From assembly GCA_964211495.1 (NCBI GenBank), contig CAXORL010000001.1:806001-870000 (forward strand): a stretch of 64,000 nucleotides of DNA, given 5' to 3'. This document shows positions 27,269 to 36,684 of the stretch, one piece after another. This stretch comes from Faucicola osloensis_B (GTDB lineage: Bacteria > Pseudomonadota > Gammaproteobacteria > Pseudomonadales > Moraxellaceae). How positions within the stretch are numbered: position 1 is the stretch's first letter; each line of letters begins with the position of its first letter. A program made the position numbers and the translations under genes. The notes beneath the pieces are model-generated. The model did not search any database. It was not told the origin of the DNA and saw nothing but the letters and a program-made list of their open reading frames with translations.

Positions 27269-28972
27269 TCATGCATTAGGTTTGCGCCAGTATTTTAACT
27301 TTGAAGTGTGACCAATCCCCACATTAAAGGTGTTGGTAGGATCTAGCTTTCGATAAAAATTGGCTAATGCTGGCTTAGCAACATATAAATGACCCACATT
27401 GTGTTCTGCGGGATATTCTGCTCTACGCTCGTCTAGCAGCTGCCACATCTGATGTTCAATATCCAGTGGATTAGTGCCTTTTTTCACAATGTAATCTTGG
27501 TGAAATACATGACAAAAAAAGTGCCCATAATATAATTTATGCAACATATGTTGTTCTAGATCTGCTGGGATTTTTTCCACCCATTCTCTATCATTACGTC
27601 GTAACGCAATATCCAATGCCACAATATCCTCAACCTCTGCTCGGTGGGTATCACGATATCGTATCGCCGCTCCGGCAACAGCAAAACGGTGTAAGAAAGC
27701 TTTGCGACCTTCTTCCTCCGTACAGGCAAAATACGAGCCAGTAGAATGTACGGCAAAATACTCATTTAAAAATTGTTGTGTCTGCTCTGCACTTTGCTCA
27801 TCTACTCGTAGAATCAAATGATGCTCAAAACGCTGATGAAACGCTAGCATGCGCCGCGGTAAATGACTGGGTAAGAAAAAGGTGATAGCTTGTAAAATTT
27901 GATCAGTCAGACCCCGTATCTTTATTTTCTCTAACCACCCATCAATGCGATCTTTGAGGGCTAATGCTCTGGGTATATTCACCGTGCCAAAACGTTCAAT
28001 AAACAAGAAAGTATCTTTGCCATACTTTGCACCAATACTAAAGGCATCACGATGAATATATTCCCCAGCAATCGGCAAGCTAGGTAGTGATGTCAGTAAA
28101 TAACGACGTATCGCCGTTAAGTCATCATGGTCATTTGAGCCGATATAAAAAACCTTACTCTCAACTTTTTCAAAGGTATCGAGTCGCACCGCAAACACAC
28201 AGACTTTACCCGCTGAACCCGATGCTTCATATAATCGTGTCGGATCTGCATTAAATCTAGCAGGACTGTCTGCATCGACTTGTTTAACGTCATGGGCGTA
28301 ACGATTGTCTGATGCCAGCTGAGTGGTTTGGGTGGTTATCTGACCCATTTCATAGTCTTGTTTTTGCAGTCTAGTGAGTATTTCTTCGGCCGTGTTGCCT
28401 AAATCAATACCTAGATGATTAATCAATTCTAACTTACCCGATTCATTGACACGGGCATACAACGCCATTTCAGTATAAGCAGGTCCACGACGTACCAGCG
28501 CACCCCCTGAGTTGTTGCAAACGCCACCTAAAACTGAAGCGCCAATACAGGATGACCCAATCACAGAATGCGGTTCACGATTATAAGGTTTTAAAGTACG
28601 CTCAAGATTGTCCAAAGTTGCGCCTGGTAAACACACGACTTGTTTGCCATCTAAAATCACTTGAATGCCTTGTAGACGCCGAGTGCTCATAATAATGACT
28701 GGACGATCATATTCATCCCCATAAGGAGTAGAGCCGCCTGTCAGTCCTGTATTGGCAGCTTGCATAATTACCACACAATCTGCCTCAATAATTGTTTGTA
28801 GTGCCTGCCATTGTTCAAGTAAGGTACCTGGACATACCACCGCCAACACTTTTCCCTCACCAAAACGTATGCCTTGTCGGTAGTGACGGGTATCTTGTTC
28901 ATCGATGAGTACATAAGACTTCCCTACGATTTTCGCTAATTTATCGAGTGTCGGCTTATACTGTTTTAACAT
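27269..28972 (-). CDS. dld: quinone-dependent D-lactate dehydrogenase
   Basis: A 567-residue peripheral membrane flavoenzyme that oxidises D-lactate to pyruvate and feeds electrons to quinone. The FAD-binding PCMH domain has the landmarks ANTGLTGGSTPYG and SSCIGASVLGGVCNNSGG. The C-terminal part keeps Dld-specific segments, such as AEYPAEHNVGHLY near the end. Length matches E. coli Dld (571). AAGGA lies 9 bases before the ATG. It lies near lldPRD but is transcribed away from it, so both lactate isomers are oxidised in this island. Confidence 0.96.
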   Translation of the reverse strand: MLKQYKPTLDKLAKIVGKSYVLIDEQDTRHYRQGIRFGEGKVLAVVCPGTLLEQWQALQTIIEADCVVIMQAANTGLTGGSTPYGDEYDRPVIIMSTRRLQGIQVILDGKQVVCLPGATLDNLERTLKPYNREPHSVIGSSCIGASVLGGVCNNSGGALVRRGPAYTEMALYARVNESGKLELINHLGIDLGNTAEEILTRLQKQDYEMGQITTQTTQLASDNRYAHDVKQVDADSPARFNADPTRLYEASGSAGKVCVFAVRLDTFEKVESKVFYIGSNDHDDLTAIRRYLLTSLPSLPIAGEYIHRDAFSIGAKYGKDTFLFIERFGTVNIPRALALKDRIDGWLEKIKIRGLTDQILQAITFFLPSHLPRRMLAFHQRFEHHLILRVDEQSAEQTQQFLNEYFAVHSTGSYFACTEEEGRKAFLHRFAVAGAAIRYRDTHRAEVEDIVALDIALRRNDREWVEKIPADLEQHMLHKLYYGHFFCHVFHQDYIVKKGTNPLDIEHQMWQLLDERRAEYPAEHNVGHLYVAKPALANFYRKLDPTNTFNVGIGHTSKLKYWRKPNA

Positions 28973-29022
28973 GATAAATATCCTTATTGATTAAACTGAT
29001 TGTTTAAATGAGTCATGAGGTT

Positions 29023-29292
29023 TTATTGGCGATTGTATTGATTTTTTGATAGTTGAACCGGTCTGGTTTTATCAAAGATAGGATTGTGTTCGATAGTAGA
29101 GCTACGCATGGCGTTAAGATGGACAAGCGTGCGTCTGCCATCGGTGGCTCGATTATAGATGCGGTTATCGCTGATTTGTGCTACCAGATTTTGTGTTAGA
29201 TGAGGCTTGGCATAGTGGCTAAGTGGGTAGCTTTCTTGGGTTACCCGTAAGCATTGGCAGTGGTCTAAGCGAGTGATGAGGTTTTGTTTCAT
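29023..29292 (-). CDS. short open frame of unknown nature
   Basis: An 89-codon frame between dld and the iron alcohol dehydrogenase, on their strand. The product is polar, with His, Arg, Asn and Gln throughout, two Cys near the N-terminus (HCQC) and no hydrophobic segment. I do not recognise it. AGGG lies immediately before the ATG, too close for a good ribosome-binding site. It could be a real small protein or the remnant of a larger gene. Confidence 0.35.
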   Translation of the reverse strand: MKQNLITRLDHCQCLRVTQESYPLSHYAKPHLTQNLVAQISDNRIYNRATDGRRTLVHLNAMRSSTIEHNPIFDKTRPVQLSKNQYNRQ

Positions 29293-29360
29293 CCCTGTAT
29301 GCTACTATATTTTAATCAATTTACGCAAAAATTTATGCGCTTTGTATCAGCGCTCAATGT

Positions 29361-29389
29361 AAAAGGAGACTATTAAAGTCCCCTTTTTT
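29361..29389 (-). terminator. terminator of the iron alcohol dehydrogenase gene
   Basis: AAAAGGAGACT pairs with AGTCCCCTTTT across one mismatch, loop ATTAA, flanked by T on both strands. It lies 35 bases past the dehydrogenase stop codon. Confidence 0.75.
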
Positions 29390-29423
29390 ACTGCTGTGAG
29401 TATGTTTTAGTTTGATTTTACAT

Positions 29424-30596
29424 TTACATAGCAGCGGCAAAGATTGCTACGACCTGTTCATGATTTGCCTTGCGTGGGTTGGTAAGCATACAAGCATCGT
29501 TTTGGGCATTGGTTGCCATGATGGCAAGGTCTTCTTGTTTAACACCAAGCTCAGTGAGTCCTGTAGGAATACCTACCGATTGGGATAGCTCACGAATTGC
29601 ATTGATGCCTGCCTTACCTGCTTCTGCTCGAGTCATATCTTTGATGTCGATGCCCATAAATTGTGCAATATCTGCATAACGCTCAGGTGTTGAAATCAGG
29701 TTAAATTCACAGACGTGCGGTAACAAAATCGCATTACAGACACCGTGCGGTAGATTGTAGAATCCGCCTAACTGGTGCGCCATCGCATGTACATAACCTA
29801 GCGAGGCATTATTAAACGCCATGCCTGCTAAGTATTGGGCGTAGCTCATAGCCTCACGCGCTTCAATATTTTCGCCATTCGCTACAGCTTGACGCAGCCA
29901 TTGTTGAATCATTCGAATGGCTTTTTCTGCACAAGCATCTGTAATCGGATTTGCAGCAGTCGATACATACGCCTCTACCGCATGGGTTAGCGCATCCATA
30001 CCTGTTGCCGCAGTTAAAGATGCGGGTTTGGCAGTCATGAGTCGAGGGTCGTCAATAGCAATAAGTGGGGTACAACGCCAATCTACAATCGCCATTTTAA
30101 CGTGAGTATCGGTATTGGTGATAATACAAAAACGTGTCATCTCTGATGCTGTACCTGCCGTGGTATTGATAGCAATCAAGGGTGTCATTGGCACTTTACT
30201 TTTATCAATACCTTCATAGTCACGGATATGACCACCGCCTGCCGTCACTAGACCAATCCCTTTTGCACAGTCATGTGACGAACCACCACCCAATGAGATG
30301 ATAAAATCACAGCCGTTATCCTGATACGCTGTGACGCCATCGTGGACATTTTTGTCAGTTGGATTTGGCTCTGCGCCTGCAAATACGTAGCTGTCAATAC
30401 CTTGTTCGCTTAAATGTTTAATGATAATGTCTGGGACACCTGCTTTGTTTAGCCCTTGGTCAGTGACAATAAGCGCTTTTTTAGCGCCTAGATCTTTGGC
30501 TTTTGAGCCCACTTCTTTGACACAGCCAGGTCCAAATAATGATACGCAGGGAATAAAAAAGCCACTGGTTTGATCGGAGATTTGCTTATAAGCCAT
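29424..30596 (-). CDS. iron-containing alcohol dehydrogenase (YiaY/AdhII type)
   Basis: A 390-residue group III alcohol dehydrogenase that interconverts alcohols and aldehydes with NAD. It has the GGGSSHDCAKG dinucleotide-binding motif (about residue 97), and the metal ligands in GMDALTHAVEAY (Asp and His) and in GYVHAMAHQLGGFYNLPHG (two His). AAGGA lies upstream of the ATG. It sits between dld and lldPRD; a role together with the aldehyde dehydrogenase at 35-36.5 kb is plausible. The preferred alcohol is not readable from sequence. Confidence 0.93.
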   Translation of the reverse strand: MAYKQISDQTSGFFIPCVSLFGPGCVKEVGSKAKDLGAKKALIVTDQGLNKAGVPDIIIKHLSEQGIDSYVFAGAEPNPTDKNVHDGVTAYQDNGCDFIISLGGGSSHDCAKGIGLVTAGGGHIRDYEGIDKSKVPMTPLIAINTTAGTASEMTRFCIITNTDTHVKMAIVDWRCTPLIAIDDPRLMTAKPASLTAATGMDALTHAVEAYVSTAANPITDACAEKAIRMIQQWLRQAVANGENIEAREAMSYAQYLAGMAFNNASLGYVHAMAHQLGGFYNLPHGVCNAILLPHVCEFNLISTPERYADIAQFMGIDIKDMTRAEAGKAGINAIRELSQSVGIPTGLTELGVKQEDLAIMATNAQNDACMLTNPRKANHEQVVAIFAAAM

Positions 30597-31087
30597 GATT
30601 AAATTCCTTTTAATCTTTTATGGTTAGGGTATATAGTAATTTTATTCGTACGCCTAGTTTTTTGTCGTCATTACAACTAGATAGGATGTACCAATATATT
30701 TTTATAAAATATAGTCTTATAAAATCACTATGACTTGATTCTAATTTAGTCATCCAATGCGCTCTACCTACTATTAACCTACCTTATTCAAAAAGTTACT
30801 CGAGTTGATGTCTTTTGAAAAAATAAAGCACGCTACTTGCGTCCCTTATGGCTTGTGCTGTCAACCATACAGCAAGACACTACGTAGCTTTCATCATTCA
30901 GCCCGACAGCAAAGGTCTTGAGCCCCGCTGACTTCAACACGAAGCTTTTTTGTATCTATCTACACAATAAATCACATTACTACCACAAACTGGTATTACC
31001 AATTTACAAAAAACCTAAAAAATATTGCTGTTTTTTTAAAATTCAATTGAATTAAAGCATAATTTTCTTTATTATTTGACCAATTAT
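30597..31087. other. long divergent intergenic region before lldP
   Basis: About 490 bases between the alcohol dehydrogenase and the lld promoter. Most is AT-rich, but 30828-30940 is distinctly richer in GC and can fold: outer GCTAC (30832-30836) with GTAGC (30884-30888), and inner CTTGTGCTGT (30852-30861) with ACAGCAAG (30869-30876) around a 7-base loop. No open frame explains it. It may be an untranslated leader or small RNA. Confidence 0.5.
30988..31004. promoter_or_regulatory. upstream LldR-like operator
   Basis: The palindrome TGGT-ATT-ACCA (30991-31001) matches the TGGTnnnACCA form used by LldR/FadR-type GntR regulators. It lies 113 bases upstream of the second copy, a spacing that allows looping. 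Confidence 0.65.
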
Positions 31088-31103
31088 TGACACTCAGACT
31101 ATT

Positions 31104-31116
31104 TTGGTAATACCAA
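31104..31116. promoter_or_regulatory. promoter-proximal LldR-like operator of lldPRD
   Basis: TTGGT-AAT-ACCAA is a perfect palindrome. A TTGACA at 31087-31092 stands just upstream, and the operator covers the expected -10 position (TAATAC at 31108), so a bound repressor would block transcription. lldR, two genes downstream, is the obvious regulator. Confidence 0.7.
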
Positions 31117-31135
31117 TTATTTCATGGAGGAAATG

Positions 31136-32839
31136 ATGCAACATTGGCAACAGATTTACGATCCCATGGGTAATATTTGGCTTTCAAGTGCCATTGCCCT
31201 CATCCCAATTATCTTCTTTTTTCTAGCCTTGGCGGTATTTCGTTTAAAAGGTAGTGTCGCAGGCACCATTACCGTTGTTTTGGCGCTGCTTGTTGCCCTA
31301 TTTTTATATCAAATGCCGGTGACGTTAGCGTTATCATCCGCAATTTATGGATTCTTCTATGGGCTTTGGCCTATCGCTTGGATTATTATCGGTGCGGTAT
31401 TTTTATACAAAGTCACGGTAAAAACAGGGCAATTTGATATTATTCGCTCCAGTATTTTATCGCTCACCCAAGACCAACGGTTACAGATGTTACTGGTCGG
31501 GTTTGCTTTTGGTACTTTTTTGGAAGGCGCAGCAGGCTTTGGTGCACCCGTGGCTATCACGGCAGCGTTATTGGTCGGATTAGGGTTTAAGCCTTTGTAT
31601 GCGGCTGGACTTTGCCTTATCGTCAATACGGCCCCTGTTGCTTTTGGTGCGATGGGGATTCCAATCATCGTGGCAGGACAAGTATCTGGGGTAGAAACCC
31701 ATGCCATCAGCCAAATGGTCGGACGTCAGTTGCCTTTTATTGTGCCGATTGTGTTAGTGTGGATTATGGCGATTATGGACGGCTGGCGCGGGGTTCGTGA
31801 AACCTTCCCAGCGATTGTGGTCGGTGGTGGGTCGTTTGCCATTGCGCAGTTTTTGACCTCAAACTACATTGGACCTGAGTTGCCTGATATTACCGCTGCT
31901 ATTGCCTCGTTAATTAGTTTGACGTTGCTATTTAAAGTGTGGCAGCCCAAGCATGTGTTCCGTTTTGAAAATCAAGTCGATGGCAAAAATCAGATGGGTG
32001 ATACCACAAGCGTATCAGCACCGTTGCCAACCACCCATTACTCGCCCGCTCAAATCATCAAAGCTTGGATGCCGTTTGCCATTTTGACCGCGATGGTGTC
32101 GTTGTGGAGCATTAAGCCGTTTAAAGATTTGTTTGTCAAAGGCAAAGATGGTCATCCTGATGGGGCGTTAGTCGATATGGTGATGAGTATCAATGTGCCG
32201 TATTTGCACAATGCAGTACAAAAATTGCCCCCAGTCGTCACCAAAATTACCGACTATGCGGCCATTTATAAATTTGATTGGTTCTCGGCAACAGGTACAG
32301 CCATCGTGCTCGCGGCGATTATCTCCATCGTGATGCTAAAAATGCGTCCTAAAGAAGCGTTATCGACGTTTGGTGAGACTGTTAAAGAGCTACGTACCCC
32401 GATTTATTCTATTGGTATGGTGTTGGCGTTTGCGTTTATCGCCAATTATTCGGGGTTGTCTGCTACATTAGCGTTAGCATTGGCACACACGGGCAAAGCT
32501 TTTACCTTCTTTTCACCATTTTTGGGTTGGTTAGGGGTATTTTTGACAGGCTCAGACACTTCAGCCAATGCGTTATTTGCCGCCCTTCAAGCTACCACCG
32601 CTCAGCAAATTGGTGTGCCTGAGGTGTTGTTAGTGGCAGCCAATACCTCGGGTGGTGTGACTGGTAAAATGATTTCTCCGCAATCCATCGCCATTGCCTG
32701 TGCCGCCACAGGTTTGGTGGGTAAAGAGTCGGATTTGTTCAGATTTACCGTCAAACATAGTATTATTTTTACCATTATGATGGGCGTGCTCATCACGCTA
32801 CAAGCGTATGTTCTGCCTTGGATGATTCCACACGGATAA
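31136..32839 (+). CDS. lldP: L-lactate permease
   Basis: An inner-membrane lactate/proton symporter with about 13 helices, about 567 residues. It follows E. coli LldP closely from its start (HWQQIYDPMGNIWLSS) through GFGAPVAITAALLVGLGF and GAMGIPI, to the end (MISPQSIAIACAA). Three ATG codons are in frame. GGAGG at 31126-31130 lies inside the first candidate, so the true start is ATG 31136, 5 bases after it. It is the first gene of lldP-lldR-lldD and is controlled by the two operators upstream. Confidence 0.96.
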   Translation: MQHWQQIYDPMGNIWLSSAIALIPIIFFFLALAVFRLKGSVAGTITVVLALLVALFLYQMPVTLALSSAIYGFFYGLWPIAWIIIGAVFLYKVTVKTGQFDIIRSSILSLTQDQRLQMLLVGFAFGTFLEGAAGFGAPVAITAALLVGLGFKPLYAAGLCLIVNTAPVAFGAMGIPIIVAGQVSGVETHAISQMVGRQLPFIVPIVLVWIMAIMDGWRGVRETFPAIVVGGGSFAIAQFLTSNYIGPELPDITAAIASLISLTLLFKVWQPKHVFRFENQVDGKNQMGDTTSVSAPLPTTHYSPAQIIKAWMPFAILTAMVSLWSIKPFKDLFVKGKDGHPDGALVDMVMSINVPYLHNAVQKLPPVVTKITDYAAIYKFDWFSATGTAIVLAAIISIVMLKMRPKEALSTFGETVKELRTPIYSIGMVLAFAFIANYSGLSATLALALAHTGKAFTFFSPFLGWLGVFLTGSDTSANALFAALQATTAQQIGVPEVLLVAANTSGGVTGKMISPQSIAIACAATGLVGKESDLFRFTVKHSIIFTIMMGVLITLQAYVLPWMIPHG

Positions 32840-32852
32840 TGATGGGTAAGGT

Positions 32853-33626
32853 ATGAAGGTTGCAACGCAGGTTATTGAACAATTAATTTCGCTAATAGAC
32901 CGTGAAGGGCTAAAAAATGGCGATAGATTGCCTGCCGAGCGCCATTTGTGTGAGCGACTAGGCGTATCTCGTACCGCACTGCGTGAAGCCATACAGCAGA
33001 TGAATAGTGTCGGTATTACCGAAAGTCGTATCGGGGCGGGAACGTTTGTCAAAGATGTGCAAAAAACCAGACAGAACCAACCCCTTGTGGCGCTGTCTGA
33101 TAATCTGATATTACGAACTCTAACCCCGTTATTAGATGCCGATCCCCTGTATCGTCTAGATGTGCAAGAAGCAAGAATTGTACTAGAAGGCGGTACCGCT
33201 TGGTACGCTGCCCAAAGAGCTACAAAACAAGACATTGAAAAAATCCGCTTTTACTACGAGCAGTTAGCAAACAGTCAGGCACATGGCGATACCGAACAAG
33301 CCGCTATTGCCGATGCCAATTTTCATTTAGCGATTGCTGAAGCTTCCCAAAATGCGGTATTGTTGCAGATGATGAAAAATGTTTTTCACCTGCTAAGACA
33401 TAACGTGGTATTAGCTCGGCGAAAAATTTACACCGAGCATTATGGCTTTGAAACTTTACATACGCAGCACATGGCGATGATGAATGCGATTATCGCGCGT
33501 GATAGTGAATTAGCTCGCAAAGCCGTGGGTGAGCATATTGAGTTTGTAATAAAACAGGTTGCCAAGATTGATGAGGCAACGGCTCGCAGACAGCGAGTTT
33601 CTCGATTGGCCACTGATGCTTTTTAA
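32853..33626 (+). CDS. lldR: lactate-responsive GntR/FadR-family regulator LldR
   Basis: A 257-residue regulator: N-terminal winged helix (NGDRLPAERHLCERLGVSRT at about residues 22-41), then a helical FCD effector domain with metal-type residues in DANFHLAIAEAS and the later His positions. L-lactate binding relieves repression in the family. It starts 13 bases after lldP and is followed by lldD, so it is autoregulated with the operon. The target sites are probably the TGGTnnnACCA palindromes at 30988 and 31104. Confidence 0.94.
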   Translation: MKVATQVIEQLISLIDREGLKNGDRLPAERHLCERLGVSRTALREAIQQMNSVGITESRIGAGTFVKDVQKTRQNQPLVALSDNLILRTLTPLLDADPLYRLDVQEARIVLEGGTAWYAAQRATKQDIEKIRFYYEQLANSQAHGDTEQAAIADANFHLAIAEASQNAVLLQMMKNVFHLLRHNVVLARRKIYTEHYGFETLHTQHMAMMNAIIARDSELARKAVGEHIEFVIKQVAKIDEATARRQRVSRLATDAF

Positions 33627-33736
33627 TACAGATGCCTGTTAATGCAGGCGCATTTTATAAACGTATCTTAGTGTAAATAGTTTTGAATGCACGTGGCTAT
33701 TTCTACCATTAATAACATAGTTAAGATAGGGATATT

Positions 33737-34885
33737 ATGATTATTTCTTCTGCCAATGATTACCGAGAAGCGGCTCGCCGCCGTTTACCCCCCTTTTTAT
33801 TCCACTACATTGATGGTGGTGCGTATGCAGAATACACCCTAAAACGTAATGTTGAAGACTTATCAAGTATTGCCTTACGTCAGCGGGTACTAAAAGACAT
33901 GACGCAACTTGATTTATCCACTGAGATTTTTGGTGAACAGCTGTCCTTACCTGTGGCACTCTCGCCGGTGGGTTTGACAGGGATGTATGCCCGCCGTGGT
34001 GAAGTCCAAGCAGCCATGGCTGCCGATAAAAAAGGCATTCCATTTACCATGTCAACAGTATCAGTCTGCCCTATCGAAGAAGTGACCCCAAAAATCAATC
34101 GCCCTATGTGGTTTCAGCTGTATGTGTTGCGTGACCGTAAGTTCATGCAAAATGTACTGGAGCGTGCCAAAGCGGCAGGCTGCTCAACGCTGGTGTTTAC
34201 CGTCGATATGCCTGTCCCAGGGGCGAGATATCGCGATGCGCACTCGGGCATGAGTGGACCCAATGCTGCGATGCGTCGCTATCTACAAGCTTGCACCCAT
34301 CCGCACTGGGCAATGAACGTGGGATTACTGGGTAGACCCCATGACTTGGGTAATGTTTCTAAATATCTTGGTAAAGCAATCGGCTTAGAAGATTATATCG
34401 GTTGGCTCGGTAATAACTTTGATCCCTCGATTTCTTGGAAAGACTTAGAATGGATTCGTGATTTTTGGGATGGCGCTATGGTCATCAAAGGTATTCTCGA
34501 CCCACAAGACGCCAAAGATGCGGTACGTTTTGGCGCTGATGGTATCGTGGTTTCCAATCATGGTGGGCGTCAGCTTGATGGGGTGATGTCAACCGCCACT
34601 GCCCTACCCAAAATTGCCGATGCTGTTAAAGGTGATATCAAAATCTTGGTCGATTCGGGTATCCGTAATGGCTTAGACGTGGTGAGAATGCTGGCATTGG
34701 GGGCAGATTTATGTATGTTAGGACGTGCGTTTATCTATGCGTTAGCCGCCGATGGTGAGGCTGGGGTAACCAATTTACTCAACTTGATAGACAAAGAAAT
34801 GCGCGTGGCAATGACATTGACCAGTGCAAACCGAATTCAAGATATCAATCGAGACTGTTTGGTAGATTTTAGCAGCTTGACTTGA
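33737..34885 (+). CDS. lldD: L-lactate dehydrogenase (FMN, quinone-linked)
   Basis: A 382-residue membrane-associated FMN enzyme of the 2-hydroxy-acid oxidase family that turns L-lactate into pyruvate. It has the SSANDYREAARRRLPPFLFH N-terminus, the FQLYVLRDR segment, the active-site VSNHGGRQLDG with the catalytic His, and DSGIRNGLDVVRMLALGA near the FMN phosphate site. GATAGGGA stands before the start. It is the last gene of the operon; a terminator follows at 34988. Confidence 0.96.
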   Translation: MIISSANDYREAARRRLPPFLFHYIDGGAYAEYTLKRNVEDLSSIALRQRVLKDMTQLDLSTEIFGEQLSLPVALSPVGLTGMYARRGEVQAAMAADKKGIPFTMSTVSVCPIEEVTPKINRPMWFQLYVLRDRKFMQNVLERAKAAGCSTLVFTVDMPVPGARYRDAHSGMSGPNAAMRRYLQACTHPHWAMNVGLLGRPHDLGNVSKYLGKAIGLEDYIGWLGNNFDPSISWKDLEWIRDFWDGAMVIKGILDPQDAKDAVRFGADGIVVSNHGGRQLDGVMSTATALPKIADAVKGDIKILVDSGIRNGLDVVRMLALGADLCMLGRAFIYALAADGEAGVTNLLNLIDKEMRVAMTLTSANRIQDINRDCLVDFSSLT

Positions 34886-34987
34886 TAGACTGACAGTGAA
34901 TAGTCAATCTTAGCATCTCTATGGGATTTTTTTATTTTGATAAATGCTAGGGTGTGTCCCTAATATTAATACTTTTTATTTTCGATA

Positions 34988-35015
34988 AAAAAACCGCTCT
35001 ATGAGAGCGGTTTTT
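34988..35015 (+). terminator. Rho-independent terminator after lldD, bidirectional
   Basis: A perfect stem AAAAACCGCTCT/AGAGCGGTTTTT with an ATG loop. The aldehyde dehydrogenase gene converges here and can use it too. Confidence 0.95.
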
Positions 35016-35037
35016 GTTGTTTATCACCTATCAAATT

Positions 35038-36549
35038 CTAGAAAAAGCCCATCGGTTTTTCAGAATAGCTGACCAGTAAGTTTTTGGTATTTTGGTAATG
35101 CTCTAACATCATTTTGTGGTTTTCACGCCCGATGCCTGATTTCTTGTAACCACCAAATGCGGCGTGGGCTGGATAAATGTGGTAACAGTTTGTCCATACT
35201 CGCCCAGCTTCAATGCCACGCCCTGCACGGTAAGCAGTATTGCCACTACGGGCCCACACGCCAGCACCTAAGCCAAACATAGTATCATTGGCAATACGCA
35301 TGGCATCATCAAAGTCTTTAAAGGTTGTCACAGACAATACCGGGCCAAAAATCTCTTCTTGGAAGATTTTCATCTCATTATTGCCTTTAAAAATCGTCGG
35401 CTCAATATAATAGCCTTCACCCACTTCATGTCTTGCATTACCACCAGTTAAAAGCTCGGCGCCTTCTTGTTTACCTGTAGCAATGCAGCCTAAGATTTTG
35501 TCTTGTTGTTCCTGAGAGGCTTGGGCACCAATCATCGTTTCCGTATCCAATGGATGACCTGTTTTAATACGTTTGACCCGTTCTACGGCTTTCGCCAAAA
35601 AGGCATCGGCGATACTTTCATGCACTAATGCTCTCGAAGGACAGGTACATATTTCACCTTGATTAAGCGCAAACATAGTAAAACCTTCAAGCGCTTTTTC
35701 TAGGTAATCATCTTCTTTATCCATAACATCGGCAAAGAAAATATTGGGTGATTTACCGCCTAATTCTAAAGTAACTGGAATAATATTCTCTGTCGCATAC
35801 TTCATAATAAGCTGACCGACAGGGGTTGAGCCAGTAAATGCAATTTTTGAGATGCGCGGGCTTCTAGCTAAATGACTACCCACCTCTTCGCCATACCCAT
35901 TCACGATGTTTAGAATACCTGCTGGTAGCAAATCTTGAATCAATTCAACAAGCACCAATAAGCTTACAGGCGTCTGTTCGGCGGGTTTTAAGACGATGCA
36001 GTTACCCGCGGCTAGTGCAGGCGCTATTTTCCAGGTAGCCATTAAAATTGGAAAGTTCCAAGGAATGATTTGTCCAACCACACCTAGAGGTTCATGAAAG
36101 TGATAAGCAACGGTGTCATCATCAATGGGTGAAACACCGCCTTCTTGCGCGCGTATCGCACCGGCAAAGTAGCGAAAATGGTCAATGGCAAGTGGTATAT
36201 CCGCAGCCAAAGTTTCACGGATAGGTTTACCGTTTTCCCATGTTTCAGCTACTGCCAATAACTCAATATTTTGCTCAAGTCGATCTGCGATTTTTAATAA
36301 TAGATTAGAGCGCTCTGTGGGTGAAGCCGCATTCCACTTAGTTTTAGCGGCATGGGCGGCATCAAGTGCAAGCTCAATGTCTTCTGGACTTGATTTGGCG
36401 ACTTTGGCGAAGGGCTTGCCATTGACGGGTGAGATGTTATCAAAGTACTCACCTTTAACAGGCGCAACCCATTGGCCGCCAATAAAGTTGTCATACTTTT
36501 CTTTAAAATTGATTTTAGCACCGTCAGTATTAGGGTCAGCATAACGCAT
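35038..36549 (-). CDS. NAD-dependent aldehyde dehydrogenase (ExaC/AldB type)
   Basis: A 503-residue aldehyde dehydrogenase that oxidises acetaldehyde-like substrates to acids. It opens with the ExaC-type FKEKYDNFIGGQWVAPV. The NAD fold has IPWNFPI and FTGSTPVG, the general base lies in TLELGGKSPN, and the catalytic Cys in NQGEICTCPSR. AAGGAAA lies before the ATG. A GAF-domain regulator gene stands divergent 197 bases away, the usual arrangement for this dehydrogenase type. It may take the aldehydes made by the alcohol dehydrogenases in this window. Confidence 0.94.
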   Translation of the reverse strand: MRYADPNTDGAKINFKEKYDNFIGGQWVAPVKGEYFDNISPVNGKPFAKVAKSSPEDIELALDAAHAAKTKWNAASPTERSNLLLKIADRLEQNIELLAVAETWENGKPIRETLAADIPLAIDHFRYFAGAIRAQEGGVSPIDDDTVAYHFHEPLGVVGQIIPWNFPILMATWKIAPALAAGNCIVLKPAEQTPVSLLVLVELIQDLLPAGILNIVNGYGEEVGSHLARSPRISKIAFTGSTPVGQLIMKYATENIIPVTLELGGKSPNIFFADVMDKEDDYLEKALEGFTMFALNQGEICTCPSRALVHESIADAFLAKAVERVKRIKTGHPLDTETMIGAQASQEQQDKILGCIATGKQEGAELLTGGNARHEVGEGYYIEPTIFKGNNEMKIFQEEIFGPVLSVTTFKDFDDAMRIANDTMFGLGAGVWARSGNTAYRAGRGIEAGRVWTNCYHIYPAHAAFGGYKKSGIGRENHKMMLEHYQNTKNLLVSYSEKPMGFF

Positions 36550-36684
36550 AATGACATTTCCTTTTGTCAGTTGGTAGATAAACTGCTTCGTGCAGTTGGG
36601 GGTTTACAAATTCATATTATTACAGAAACGGTAGGTAAAAGGTAGGTGTTTAATTATCCTTTACAATAAGAGATGGACACTATA

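Noticed and set aside
31124..31135. ATG 31124 as the lldP start
   Set aside because: GGAGG lies inside it, and the E. coli alignment begins at the third ATG (31136).
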